Positions 52,062-63,690 of a stretch of DNA of 64,000 nucleotides are shown here, one piece after another. The first letter of the stretch is position 1; the number at the start of each line of letters is the position of its first letter. The stretch is from positions 5,294,001 through 5,358,000 of the forward strand of contig JAXRKN010000044.1 in the NCBI GenBank assembly GCA_038502055.1. Direction: 5' to 3'. The position numbers and the translations under genes are program-made. Source of the stretch: Tanytarsus gracilentus. Its lineage: Eukaryota > Arthropoda > Insecta > Diptera > Chironomidae. Under the pieces are notes generated by a model. That model had not been told where the DNA came from. It worked only from the letters and a program-made list of their open reading frames with translations, and searched no databases.

Positions 52062-55000
52062 GATCCTTTTGAAGTGTTTCTTTCTCAATTTCGTTTCCGT
52101 GTTTTTTCTCGCGTCTGCTTTCACTGTGTTTCACTTTAAATTTCTTATTATCTCAATCCTACGTCATGGAATAATTTTTAGAGCAATCTCTTTGAGACAG
52201 ATAAACGAAATCTTTTTTGTTTTGTTTTTTTTTTGCGCGATCGATGATGATTCCTTAATAGTATTAGTTATCTTGTAATTAATTTACTGAGAGGTTTCTG
52301 GCAAGCTTCCCCCGGCAAGTGCTTTTATATCTCTATTTTTTTCTTTCAACTGACTAGAAATTTTTCTTTTTTTGTTCAGAACACACACACACTCGAGTTA
52401 TTCTTCAGTTTCACTCTTGGATTTTCCGGTTTCGTTTTACTTCATGGTATTAATTCCTTAACCATTGATTTTAAATTTTCTTATTGATGAAATCATCGCA
52501 CAACTGAAAAGACAAATGAAAAGAAAAAAGTTAATTACTGAGAATTTTATAAAGATATCGATGTAGGGAGTGGAAAGGGAAAATGCTAATGTGATTTAAG
52601 CCATTGAGGATGTACATCACGAGTACAAAGAAAATTAATCATCTAATTGTTGTTCGATTATATTTTACAAAAGCTCTTTTATATTTCTTAAAACAAATAA
52701 AAACAACTCTTAATTGTCGCCTACAAGGCATTGAAATTGTTTATGAAAAAAAATGATGATTGTTTTCAGTCACATGGTCAAGCGCAGCAAGAACTAAAAC
52801 GGACCGATTGAAAATTTTCACACGACTGAGGAACAAATTATTTTTTTGTTGCCTGCTTTTTCGAGAGCAATTTTATCGAAATAAAGCAAACAGCTCAATA
52901 TGTAGACAAAAAAAAACAAAAATTACCCGCAAAAAAAAATTAGATCTGTGCCAAACATAAAGAATTCAACATTACTATCTGTCGTTGTCGTTGCTCTATA
53001 AAATACTAACTCATAAAAAGCTAGAAAAATTTAAGCAAGTCCATTTTCTTAATCTTATCACAGAAAATTTTTAGGTGAGCGTTATCGAATCAGATCAATC
53101 CGCGGTTCATAGACGTATAAGCGTGAAATAATTACTCTTTTATGTAATGTACCTCCGTTACTTAATGAAAAAAAATCACTTATCACTGCTGTACATATGT
53201 TTACAATATGAGAACTCACTGATAAAAAGTTATGTTATCGCTTGGTGTTTGCATTTTTTTCACTTAACGAGATATTATATTTGAAAAACTTCTCGGGGGA
53301 TATAAAAAAATATATTAATTTAATGCACACGCTGCTTAGGGGAGTTTGTTTGTGTAGATGAGAAATTGTAATTAGTTTATGGAGCAGATATTGTGAAAAG
53401 TTTCATTTTCTTTCGGTCGACCTCATGAAATTTATTAGCACTGTTTTATGAGAGATGTTTTCTACATCATTTAAGACTTTGTTTATTTAATGCGGGCTCA
53501 TGTGACACCAACAAGATTTATTCGAATCGAAATTTGCTACTTCTTTTAAATTTTATACACTCTAAATTTAAATGATTCATAAATGTCGATGGAAAAAGGA
53601 AAGAAATAGACGATTGTAAATTAATTGGTCACGATAACGAAAGAGGTTTTTCCATGCTATTTTTAGTAAAGCTTCTTTCTATCGAGTCAATATTAAAGCC
53701 GTGTAGTTTAAAGAACTCCCATTTAAGGCATGGCTAAAAAGAATTTTCAATTTCGAGCCGAGAGACGTTAAAGGATATAAAAGGTCATGAATCATCAAAC
53801 ACCTTTTTAATTTATCATAATTTTGGAGAGGTCTTGTATAATACATTTAGAGAAAATTCCAGTACGTCCTTGAAGGTAAATGAATTTATTTTTAATAGCT
53901 CTTCTAGACCCACTCATAGCTGCTTCCCACTAGCACACTTACAAGCAACAATTTTAAACTTTTTTCGAGAGGATATTCCGGATCTGTTCTCTCATAAGAC
54001 TGATAGTATTATTAATATAAAAAAGCTTTAAAAACGTGACTTAGTTCATGTGTGAGCACACTGCATGTTGTAGATTTATTGCAGAAAATTTTTCAATCGT
54101 TGCGAAATCTCAATTTTTTGCATTAATTCTGATTTATGCGCACAATTATCTCACTGGAAGTTATTAATAGACATTAAAAGATGCAGCAAAAACAAATATC
54201 ACACATCCCATCAAAGAGTTTCATCGATAATTGTAATAAAATTCGAAGAAAATATAAGCAGAAAAATAATCAATAAAGAATTCAGAAAAAAATTGCAAAG
54301 AGAAATTTTCACTTTCGCCATTTGAACTTACCGTGAACTTGATTCCAGTAGTTTACATCCTTTTATGCCCTTGTTATGCTGCGCGTCACAGATGAATATC
54401 TTCAAATTGCTTTCTTTATCCACTTTAAATAATAAAATTTATTTTATCTTTTTTAATTTTGACTCTCTTGAAAATATTATCTTCCGTCTCTTTCGCACAC
54501 TGTCACAATCCCCCTGCTATAAATAATTTCAAAAATATACGTTACAAAATAAAATGAAAACTATATTCTTGCTCATTAAAAGCTAATTATTTTACAATTT
54601 TATGAAAGAAAAAAACAAATTTTCGAATTTGAATAATTTTATTGGAAACTTCGGATTATTGCGTCAATCAATCACTACGAAAACTGTTGTACAATTTTTT
54701 TTTAATTATTATCATTTTTCGTTTCAAGTCTCAACTACTTATTGTGATATCATTATTCTTATAAATTGTGACCAGCTCCTACAATTTAATATTTGGTTAC
54801 TATATCGCTGATGATTATGCTAATCATCATCCCATCTCACCTCTTTGATCAATTGAATAATGGCGTGAAAAAATAATGATCACACAAAAAAAAACTAAGT
54901 AAAATATCAACCAATTCTTAAGTAATAAATGAATTCTTTGATGTGAGTTTGGAGGTAGTGAAAAATGATAAAAAAATCACACCGGGTGTTTTTAGGTTTT

Positions 55001-55536
55001 TTTAAAAGACAATAATTTTTATAATGCGTAAAATTTAAAAATTCACAAAAGAAATTTTCTCGTGCTTTGAAGAGTGTTCAATGCCCAACATTTCATTTCA
55101 TTTCATTTAAGTATCCGAATTGAAGGGAAGGAAGGAAAACAGATTGCAAAAGACAATGTTACATCTCTATTTTTAAGATAATTTAATCTCTGTCAGCGTT
55201 TCTTTTCTCTCTCTTTTAATTTATCTCATAGCAATCGTACATTTGCACAAGTACATGATCTCGCAAAGGAAATCGGGAAAGGAAGAAAAAAAATTACATG
55301 AAATAAATAGTAGTTTAAATGTTAATTTAGTGCTGCTGCTTTGAGGAATTTTTTTTTGGTAAAGTAACTTTGCGATTTTTCTTTATCTCGATAAGTTTTT
55401 ACTTGGTGGTGGCAGCTGAAGGTCATATCAGGCTAGTTAAAATGTTATGTTTTCTTTTCGGTATTTTGTTTCATTGCCGAGTTCATTGAACTCGCTGCGC
55501 TTAATGCATTAGAGAAATGTAGTTTGTGTTTTAAAT
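52062..55536. other. Noncoding: skywalker 5' region and downstream flank of citrate synthase
   Basis: No protein gene was recognised. It holds the skywalker 5' UTR and promoter (minus strand), possibly a noncoding exon ending near 54333, and the 3' UTR of citrate synthase (minus) just below 55537. Open frames here lack conserved motifs. Confidence 0.55.
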
Positions 55537-58500
55537 TTAACCCTTGTAGCCGACAGCCTTCATCAAGCCCTCTGTCGACATTGATTTTGGGCGTTCGATT
55601 GGAAGTCCAAGAGCACGATCCCATACGAGGCCAGCGAGAACACCGAGAGCACGAGAAACGCCGAACAAGACAGTGTAATAATTCATTTCCTTCAATCCGT
55701 AGTATTGGAGCAAGACGCCAGAGTGAGCATCAACATTTGGCCATGGGTTCTTGACTTTGCCCAATTCGGTTAAAATTGGAGGAACGACTTTGTAGATGTT
55801 GCTGACGAGCTTGAACAAGGGGTCATCGGGTAAGTGCTTAAGAGCGAATTCACGTTGGCAGGTATAGCGAGGATCAGTTTTACGGAGAACAGCGTGTCCA
55901 TAACCAGGAACGACCTGTCCGGACTTGAGTGTCTTCCAGATAAAGTCCTTGACCTTATTCTCATCGGCATTATCTCCGAGTTCAGAGCGAAGTTTCTGGA
56001 GCCATACGAGCACCTCTTGATTGGCAAGTCCGTGAAGGGGACCGGCAAGGCCATTCATGCCGGCAGCAAAGGAGAGGTATGGGTCACTGAGTGCTGATCC
56101 AACAAGATGAACAGTGTGAGCGCTGACATTTCCACCCTCGTGATCACTAAAATTATATTTCAACAAGACTTGTAAAAAAAATTCCAAGATAATTTTTTTA
56201 TGATTACCACATACCTGTGAATTGTGAGATACAAGCGCATCAACTCAATGAATTCTTTGCTATCATATCCGAGCATTTTGCAGAAGTTTTCTGACCAATC
56301 GGCCTTTGTATCAATGGCACCGATTCCCTTTCCATCACGATAGGTATTGCGATAGATTGTGGCAGCAATAACTGGAAGTTTTGCAATCAAATCCATGCTA
56401 TCTTCATACACATATTCCCAGTATTTGGCTTTGTTAACACCCTGTTTTTGTTATAAAAAAAATAATTTGATAAGCTTGATAACTTTTAGTTAGTATATGT
56501 TACCTCTGAGTAAGCCTTAGCGTATTTGCTTTCTTGATTCAATGCAGTGATGGCAGCCGACATTTGCGACATTGGATGAAGAGTTGCTGGGAAGTTGTTG
56601 AGCATTGTAACAACATGTCCTGGAAGTGCAGCACGATTGGCCCATTCTTTCGAGAGCCACTCAACTTGAGCATTGCTTGGTACATCGCCGGTGATCAAAA
56701 GCCAGAAAAGACCTTCTGGAAGGGGCTCAGCACCTCCCTTGGCCTTGGGCAGCACTTGCTGGCATTCAGGAATTGACAATCCACGGAAACGGATACCTTC
56801 ATCTGGATCCAAGACTGATGTTTCACAGACGAGACCCTTGATTCCACGCATACCACCATACATCTATATCAAAACAGAGATATTCATTATCATTTAGCTT
56901 TTTTAATGGGTGTGAATCGTTTTTTTCTTTAAAAAAATCCGTGGGAGAGAAAAAGTGTAATAAACAAAAAATTTAGAAAACATCCTCTTTGTTTTGGCTC
57001 ATCAACAGCTTTCAATGTTATCTGCTCATTTTCAAAACAACTTTCTTAATTTAGCATTTTTTATAAATGCGACAAAATTTGTAGCACAAATTTTATTATA
57101 ATCAATCAGCTTCGCGTGTTACAATTCGTTCCCTTTGCAAGTCACATGATTGTCTTCGCAAATTACTTTTCCGCTTATTTCCACTTTTTCTTTTAGTACG
57201 CGATTAGAGCACATTGCACTGAATTCACTTAAAACGTGCATAGATGTACACTATCGATCATATCAACGGGAATCAGATTTATTGCGTAAAACTCACCATT
57301 TCAACGGTAACTTCGCCGACTTTGGTAGCTCCATGGGCTTTACGGAAGGCCTTGACGCGTTCCTGTTCTTTTGGAATTTTCGTCGACAAAATTCCCTTCA
57401 AGTCGCAGGCATCGTTGGAGATGTTTCGCAGACATGTTGTGAGAGCGGGGAAAAGACGCTGTTTAAATTAAAAAAGAGAAATTAAAATTATTTTTAATCA
57501 CACTTGCGATGCGGCATGCGCTTTGAGATGAGTATATAGGAATTATATAAATTATTCAATCGGCGATGAACTTTTACGAGCTAATGACATTCTCAATATC
57601 GCATGACTAATTAAATGCACTTAGATGTCACGAAAAAAAAATGCAATTTGCTCTTCAGTTACATAACGATAATAATTGGCATGACCTTGAATACATTTTA
57701 ACATTGATCTAGACCTCCATTGTGTATGTTCTTTTCTCTCGCTCGCGTACTCTTCACACAGAAAACTCGTTTCTTCTGTTGAATATGACGATGATGATCA
57801 ATGCCAGTAACGCTGTCGTCATCAGAGAGCGAGAGAATAAATTCATGGAGAAGAAAAAAACTGAATACGATCATGTTTCGGCGATTATGTTGTAATTTAT
57901 ATACGCGCGGTGGCAGTGTTCTGTGACGTAACTTATTATCCAAAATATCTTATCACATTTTCAACATTATCTTAAGACATTCGAACTAAACTTTGATTCT
58001 GGGCTCACGACCTTTGATACTTTTATTTTTGCCAGTGATTCACGGTATCAGTTTATCGGGTTTTAGGCGATTTAAATTAGGCGACACGGGTTCATAATTT
58101 TATCAAAGCATGAACAATTTTTTTTAAATGAATTCTAATCAAATCTAAAACTATTTTTAAATTTTGAAATATTTTTATCGATCGCCAAAAGCTCTTCCTC
58201 TTCCTATAAAAAAAACTTTCACAAATGTACGATAAACTTTTTTTTTTGGCTGTGGACAGTGTGGAACTTAAAGTTTCAGCAAATGTTAATTAAATGTTAG
58301 ATCATCAGCGCAATTTAGATATCGAGAATCCGCGAGTTGTGCATGCGAAAATGAAAAATATTTCTCAGATACAGAAGAGCTCAAAAAAAATTATGTAATG
58401 TGTCGATGGAAAAGTTTCAATAAAAAGCATGAAAACACTATTAATTAGACATGGCATAGCCCACATTTCACTAAAATTGATAAGCTCGTCGATTTTTTCC

Positions 58501-58652
58501 ATAAATTAACGCGAACGAGCGGAACTTTTACCGAAAAAAAATGTCACAGCGAAAAAAAAAGATGACAAATTTTTTATGCAATAATTTATGCAACTACTCG
58601 CCTGATGTGCATCGGTCAGATATCGCGTGGATGAAATTCTAAATAAAGCCAT
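55537..58652 (-). CDS. kdn: Mitochondrial citrate synthase (knockdown orthologue)
   Basis: Condenses oxaloacetate and acetyl-CoA to citrate in the mitochondrial matrix (TCA cycle). Exons read downward: 58652-58602, 57458-57297, 56863-56504, 56441-56215, 56146-55537 (stop TAA); 469 residues, close to the 464-466 typical for animals. Catalytic residues are all present: His305 in GPLHGLANQE, His351 in GYGHAVLRKTDPRY, Asp406 in NVDAHSG. The MYGGMRGIKG and SDHEGGNVSAHT blocks are intact. Exon 1 encodes MALFRISSTRYLTDAHQ, basic and hydroxylated as expected for a mitochondrial presequence. It fits in phase only if intron 1 (1.14 kb) uses a GC donor (CAG|gcgagt) with an ordinary cag acceptor. The nearest GT donor would shift the frame. 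The start lies 212 bp downstream of the ALG5 stop on the same strand. Confidence 0.95.
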
Positions 58653-58864
58653 TATTCGCCCGACTTTTTTCCTTAGAGCTCCGTGTGATCAATCGAAAAC
58701 GTGAATTAACTCTGAAAAACTCGAAAAGAAATCTAATGTGCCGCGTACTTCTGTCGCCCAGTAACGTAACAAAAATCCCCCTGCAACTCTTTCAAAATTA
58801 TTAAAAACGTTACAATGATTTAGTTTAAATGAAAAAAATACGTTAGTGTTTTATTGAAAACTTT
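58653..58864 (-). promoter_or_regulatory. 212-bp spacer between ALG5 and citrate synthase
   Basis: Must hold the end of the ALG5 transcript together with the citrate synthase 5' UTR and probably its core promoter. I see no TATA box at an obvious position. The compactness contrasts with the multi-kilobase spacers elsewhere in the window. Confidence 0.5.
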
Positions 58865-59991
58865 TTAATCACTCTTATCTTTATGCAATTTCCACGCACC
58901 AATTTGATAGCGTAGCCAAATGAACACTAAATCGCGTCCCATCTGAATCCAACTGAAGAAAGGCGTCAATTTTGTTCCTTCAATTTCGGTCCAGTTGACA
59001 GCAAGCTCTTCAATTTTCATCTTATAAGACTGCGCGATAAAGAGGAGCTCAACGTCAAAAGCCCTAAAATAAAATATTTTAGTACTAATTTAGTTAATTT
59101 TAAATCCTCTTACCATCTCTCAACATGCATGAGATCGAAAATTATCCTTGCAGCATTACGTGTCATAAGTTTGAAGCCGCATTGGGTATCTTTAATTTTC
59201 CTAACTGCAAAAAGCCAAACTAGCAAATGAAATCCATACATCAGGACCGTTCTAAAAAGGCTTCGCTGAGCGGTCGCATCTTTCTCCAGATGAGCACGTG
59301 ATCCAATTGTCAATGCATTTTCCTTCCAGTCTTTAACTAACTTCGTCATGCTCTTCTCTAACGAGGCATAATCGGCAAATTTAGTTGCACCATCAGCATC
59401 AGCAAAAAGAAGATATCGTCCACGGCTGCTCATCATCCCTAGTCGCACAGCTCCACCTTTGCCACGATTCTCAATCAGTTCGAGAACTCTAAATTTATTT
59501 GATGTGTACTTTTTCGTGTACTCGAGAGCAACTTCGACGGTCTTATCTTTACTGCCATCACTAACAACTATAACTTCATAAGTTAAATTAGATTTAGCTC
59601 GATTTTCAAGATATTCCATGCATTCTTCCAGCATTATTGGAAGCCGCTTCTCTTCCTCATATGCCGGTATGATGACACTTAAGTCTACAGTCGGTTCATC
59701 TTTTAGCGATGGAAATTTATGCTTGGTGCCGGATTCACTTGGATCTACAAAATATTCTTCCTCCTTATGACGTTTAATGATCGGGAATGGAGTAGTAGAG
59801 ATTTTCAAAATAATACATAGCTAAAAGTAAATTAAACGCAACGTATACAATTAATTTTTAATTCAGTTCGTTATCAATTTTAATATACGTGGAAAATTGT
59901 GAAATAAGAAATAACTTACTGTAATAAAAGCGACGACTAAAGCAGCTAAGGCAACATAAATTATGCTGATTATTGACTCTCCCGACAACAT
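58865..59991 (-). CDS. ALG5: Dolichyl-phosphate beta-glucosyltransferase ALG5 (wollknaeuel orthologue)
   Basis: Transfers glucose from UDP-glucose to dolichyl phosphate at the ER membrane, making the donor for the last steps of lipid-linked oligosaccharide assembly in N-glycosylation. Three exons, 59991-59920, 59820-59114, 59063-58865, give 325 residues (human ALG5 has 324). Residues ~8-29 form one N-terminal membrane helix. The GT2 fold starts at LSVIIPAYEEEKRLP (71-85), with VSDGSKDKT (110-118), NRGKGGAVR (142-150) and the metal-binding DAD at 165-167. TIGSRAHLEKDA, DTQCGFKL and a terminal RW...ELAVNWTEIEGTKL complete the family pattern. The start is the first ATG before the membrane helix and the splice phases agree. 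It is transcribed toward the adjacent citrate synthase gene. Confidence 0.95.
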
Positions 59992-60751
59992 GATGTGATT
60001 GTAATTGTTTTTTTATTTGAATGATCAGTACTTAACTCATTATTTATTTTACAAAAATTAAAATGATTCGTTTTGCTGTCAACAATGAATGATCAAGGCA
60101 TCGAAACTATGGTTTTGAAAAATACTTTTAGTACAAATAAATTAATTATTGTGTGCTAAAAGTACTTTTAAAAACTTTTCTCGTTAAAATATTAAAAATT
60201 TAATTTGAATTTTTAAAAGCTGCCATGAAAATCATAAAATAAAATATATTTTTTAAAATCATATACCAGTGGTCGATAATGCAGGTTTATTAAAGCGTTA
60301 AGAAGAAAAATATAGTTTTTTTCGTTTTTTTATTTAAAGAGAAAAAAGCTCATGTGTCCTGAATATTTTATGTAAATTTTTACTTATTTAATTGATGATT
60401 TTAAAAGTCGAAAATTTATTATCAGTGCTTACTTTAAATGCATTTTAAAATGATTGATTATAATTTAAAATTACAATAAAACTGCGAAAAAGTTTTTTAC
60501 AGTTTTGTACATTTTTTAACATAAGTCTTTTTCTTGTCTTATATTCGTGTGAAATTTAATTTTAACAGTCATAAAAGAAAAAATTGTCTTTATTTGTCAA
60601 TACATTAAAATTCTTCACAAAAAAAAGTTCAAAAAGTACATGTGTCGCTATACAGAAGTAATTTAATTTTTTAAACGTTCCAATTTTTATTTTAAATACT
60701 GAATGTAGAATAAAATATCTTCAGTCTAAAGTGAAAAACCAACGAATAAAG
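59992..60751. other. Intergenic spacer, divergent starts
   Basis: 760 bp of AT-rich DNA between the ALG5 start (minus) and the first protease-homologue start (plus). Near its right end a TTTAAATA word (about 60690) lies 30 bp upstream of TCAGT (60721), a plausible weak TATA/initiator pair for the protease homologue. Confidence 0.5.
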
Positions 60752-61480
60752 ATGAAAATTTTAATCTTCTCCATTTTGGCAGTTGTAGCAAGTAATTATT
60801 TTAAATGTACTTAGTGAAAATATTTTTTACTATCAATTTATTCCCATTAATCAGCATCTGCATTCGAATTTTCTCCTGAAGAAACTGAAGATATTTTAGA
60901 TATCTGTGTTCTTTCATTTGAAAATCAAAAATGTTCCTGCTCTGCGATTGATAATTATCACGTTGCCGTTTCTGCAGATTGCATTCCCGAGTAAATTAAT
61001 TAAATTAATTTGACAAAATTGAAAAGCAAATTACTCCAAAATTTATCGAATTTTTACAGATCATCTAAAAGAGCTTCTGTAAAGTTTTCCCGAAATTCTG
61101 GCTACTTTTCGGTTATAACTGTTGAAAAAATTTTCTTTCCCGATGAACTTTGGGGGACACCAGTTAAGGATCTCGCATTGGTCAAACTTTCTAATCCACT
61201 CAACATTGAAAGTGGGTTATTTTATTTTAATTTTAATTAAATGCATTTCAACATTTCAATTTTACTTCTTTAATAAAAGCAGAAGACATAAGAGAAAATA
61301 TTAATTAAATATTGGGGGGATGAAGGAAAATCCGTCTTGTGGAAGGGTTTTTTACTTATCATTCTCGTGCATTGAGAAAATATGAACCTTAGAAATCTTT
61401 TTCAACATCCGATGGTAAAAATTATCTGTTGAAGATTATGGTGGACCCGTATACGCAACGGTAGATTAAATTAAATTAAA
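60752..61480 (+). pseudogene. Serine protease homologue (chymotrypsin-fold, S1), copy 1, probably decayed
   Basis: Three phase-consistent 5' exons: 60752-60791 (signal peptide MKILIFSILAVVA), 60855-60990, 61060-61215. The His-motif position reads HVAVSADC where active proteases have TAAHC, so the catalytic His is Asp. The catalytic Asp motif is present as KDLALVKL. After 61215 no exon continues the frame. An out-of-frame trace of the Ser motif, EDYGGPVYAT in place of GDSGGP, appears near 61432-61462, so the Ser is Tyr and the Gly-Asp context is altered. The mature protein also lacks a normal IVGG-type activation site. The 5' half looks maintained while the 3' half looks broken. It could still be a real, poorly spliced non-catalytic homologue. 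It has a tandem partner at 62571. Confidence 0.6.
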
Positions 61481-62570
61481 AAAAATTATGATGGTGATAT
61501 CGAAATAACAATTTATTTTTATAAATTTTTCATTTTTATTGTTTAAAAAAGTTAATCGAAATAAAAGATCTTTATAGAATAAGTTTTGTGATAAGAAATA
61601 TTATTTCATGAAAGTTTACTTTGTAACTATACATTAAATAATGGCTTTTTTTTCAAGGCTATTGATAATGTCTGGTCAGTATCAAGTGGGATATGTATTG
61701 AAAATTAATTATTACAAAATTTTGTTTATTCTTATGAAATTATTTTCTTGTATTTTTTGTATTGCATCGTAGTCATGCTCAGAAGTAAGAGAATTGATGG
61801 TTTTAGCTTTCAAACGCAGTTTACTTAATAATTTTAGCATCCATCCAAAATTTATTTTTGTATTTAATAGGTATTAAAATCTTTAAATTAATTTTTGGAG
61901 AAAATATTAAATGGTTTAAAATATTTTTTAAAGGATGAAAAATTCATTAAACCCGCGTTAAATTTTTGTTGTACTTTATATTATTTAGAAACGGGTCATA
62001 AAATTAATATATTTTTATAATTTCTGAGTAAATATTTTAACTAAATGATAAAAAAAATATTTTGTAAAATAAATATTTTCAACTTAAAACCATATGAATC
62101 GATATTGATCTGAAAAAAGTTTAAAATTTGAATTCTTTAATACATACCTTATAAAAAACAAAATTTAAACTTATGGTTTTTAAAAATTGAAAATAAAAAA
62201 AACTAACAAGAGTCAATGACCGCTTAAGAATTTAATTTGAGGTAAAATAAAAAAATAAATAAAGAGATAAATTTGGATTCTGAGCCGTAACTTACTCTTT
62301 GAGTTCGGGTCAAGAAACTTAAAGAGTCGCACAAGCAAATTGATTTGGGAATTTCTTTAAATTTCTGTTCTTAAAAGAGAAAGAAGAAGAACAAAAATGA
62401 AAACACATTAAAAAATTCTTTCTACCTAGACACATATAAAATTTTTGTTTATCATTTAGAATTTCTAAATTAAAAGAAAATAATTTTACATAATTTTGCA
62501 TAATTTAATCACAAAAAATTGGTATAAAATCTGCTTTCTTTTGCTCATCACCATCAGTTAAACTTTAAAG
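61216..62570. other. Degraded 3' part of copy 1 and spacer to copy 2
   Basis: Very AT-rich. Apart from the EDYGGP trace near 61440 and a possible trace of a terminal segment near 61660, nothing coding is recognisable. The right end holds the promoter of copy 2. Confidence 0.45.
62523..62559 (+). promoter_or_regulatory. TATA box plus arthropod initiator of protease-homologue copy 2
   Basis: TATAAA at 62523-62528 and TCAGTT at 62554-62559 are 31 bp apart, the classic TATA-to-Inr distance in insects. The ATG follows 12 bp after the initiator. Copy 1 has a weaker but identically spaced arrangement (TTTAAATA, TCAGT at 60721). Confidence 0.65.
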
Positions 62571-63605
62571 ATGAAGGTGTCAGTGATAATATTTTTTGTG
62601 CTTTTCGTTGGTGTTATTGTTATTTGAACAGGCGAATTATTGCTGAAAAATTTGACAACACTCTCGCAAGGCTTAAATGGAAAAGCGATCAAAAAAGGAG
62701 AATTTACGGACTACTGTTATCTATCTGTGTTTTTCGAGCAAAAATATAAAAATTGTGGTTGTGCGATTTATGATGATAAACACGTGATTACTTCGGCAAG
62801 GTGTGTTGTTGAGTAAGTGAAATTATTTTTTTTTATAAAATATAAAAATTATTTAGAAATGAAAATTGTTTTAATTTATTTTTTAAGTTGTGTGGGTGGG
62901 CCACAAACATCACTGTAACGTTTCCTTAAAAAGGCAAGTTCTGTTCTGTAGTTATTAGAATATTTTATCTGTGTTAGTGTCTCATAGAACTAGTTTAGTT
63001 TTTAATAATAACATGCACTGCTCAGACTTGAAAAGGCGATTAAAACGGAAGATAGTAAAATATAGTTTTTTAATCTTTTTCTATTTTATTAATAATTTTT
63101 TCTCAAGAATCTTGCGGGAGCAAAGGAAAATTTTTGCCATATGTACGCCGTGCTGAATCATTTACATACATACAAACTACATTTATCGATGCAAAATTCA
63201 GAGTTTGTGGTCTTGGTGGAAAGAAGAAGAAAATTGAATGCATCGATGTGAACATTATCGATCCGTCAAGTGGAAATTGTATAAATCCTGATGGCTCTGG
63301 AGACCCATTTTCACCACCCGATGGATATTTCTGTATTCAAACTCTCGATGGGGGTTCTTTAACAGCAGGAGATTTTGGAGGTATTTTTTAAGCTGATTTA
63401 TTGATAAATTTTATGAACTGAGTGTCGTTTTTTAGGACCTGTGTATGTCTACAGAACTAAGCCAGGCCCAAAAGGACAAGTAATTGTCGTTGAGAGCATA
63501 ACAATCATTGGTCTTTTAGTTGGTGATTTTTACGTCGACATCATTCACCAAGAATGGATACTTTTAATTTTAAAAATGAAATCTGAATTGTTTTGCTTGA
63601 GTTAA
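62571..63605 (+). pseudogene. Serine protease homologue copy 2, disrupted in the 5' and middle parts
   Basis: S1-fold homologue without a catalytic triad. Segments: 62571-62610 (signal peptide), 62632-62812, a damaged middle near 62890-62970, 63108-63380 and 63436-63605 (stop TAA, AATAAA right after). The His motif reads ITSARC instead of TAAHC (His to Arg) and the Ser motif reads GDFGGPVY instead of GDSGGP (Ser to Phe). The C-terminal exon ends in the typical helix (VDIIHQEWILLILKM). The signal-peptide frame meets an in-frame TGA inside a 21-nt GT...AG stretch. The middle, with TVTFP and KGKFCSVVIRIF resembling copy 1, contains TAA and TAG. The last two exons are open and phase-consistent. 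It is a pseudogene or, less likely, a gene with unusual splicing. Confidence 0.6.
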
Positions 63606-63690
63606 ATAAATAAATTTTATTCAATACTTTTTGGTAAATAAATAATTGGTTTGTGTTTGTATTAAGTTGAACTTATATTTTTCTCTCTAA

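Noticed and set aside
57698..57943. 81-codon minus open frame between citrate synthase exons 1 and 2, considered as exon 1
   Set aside because: Its N-terminus (MDNKLRHRTL) does not resemble a citrate synthase presequence, and the exon at 58602-58652 fits better.
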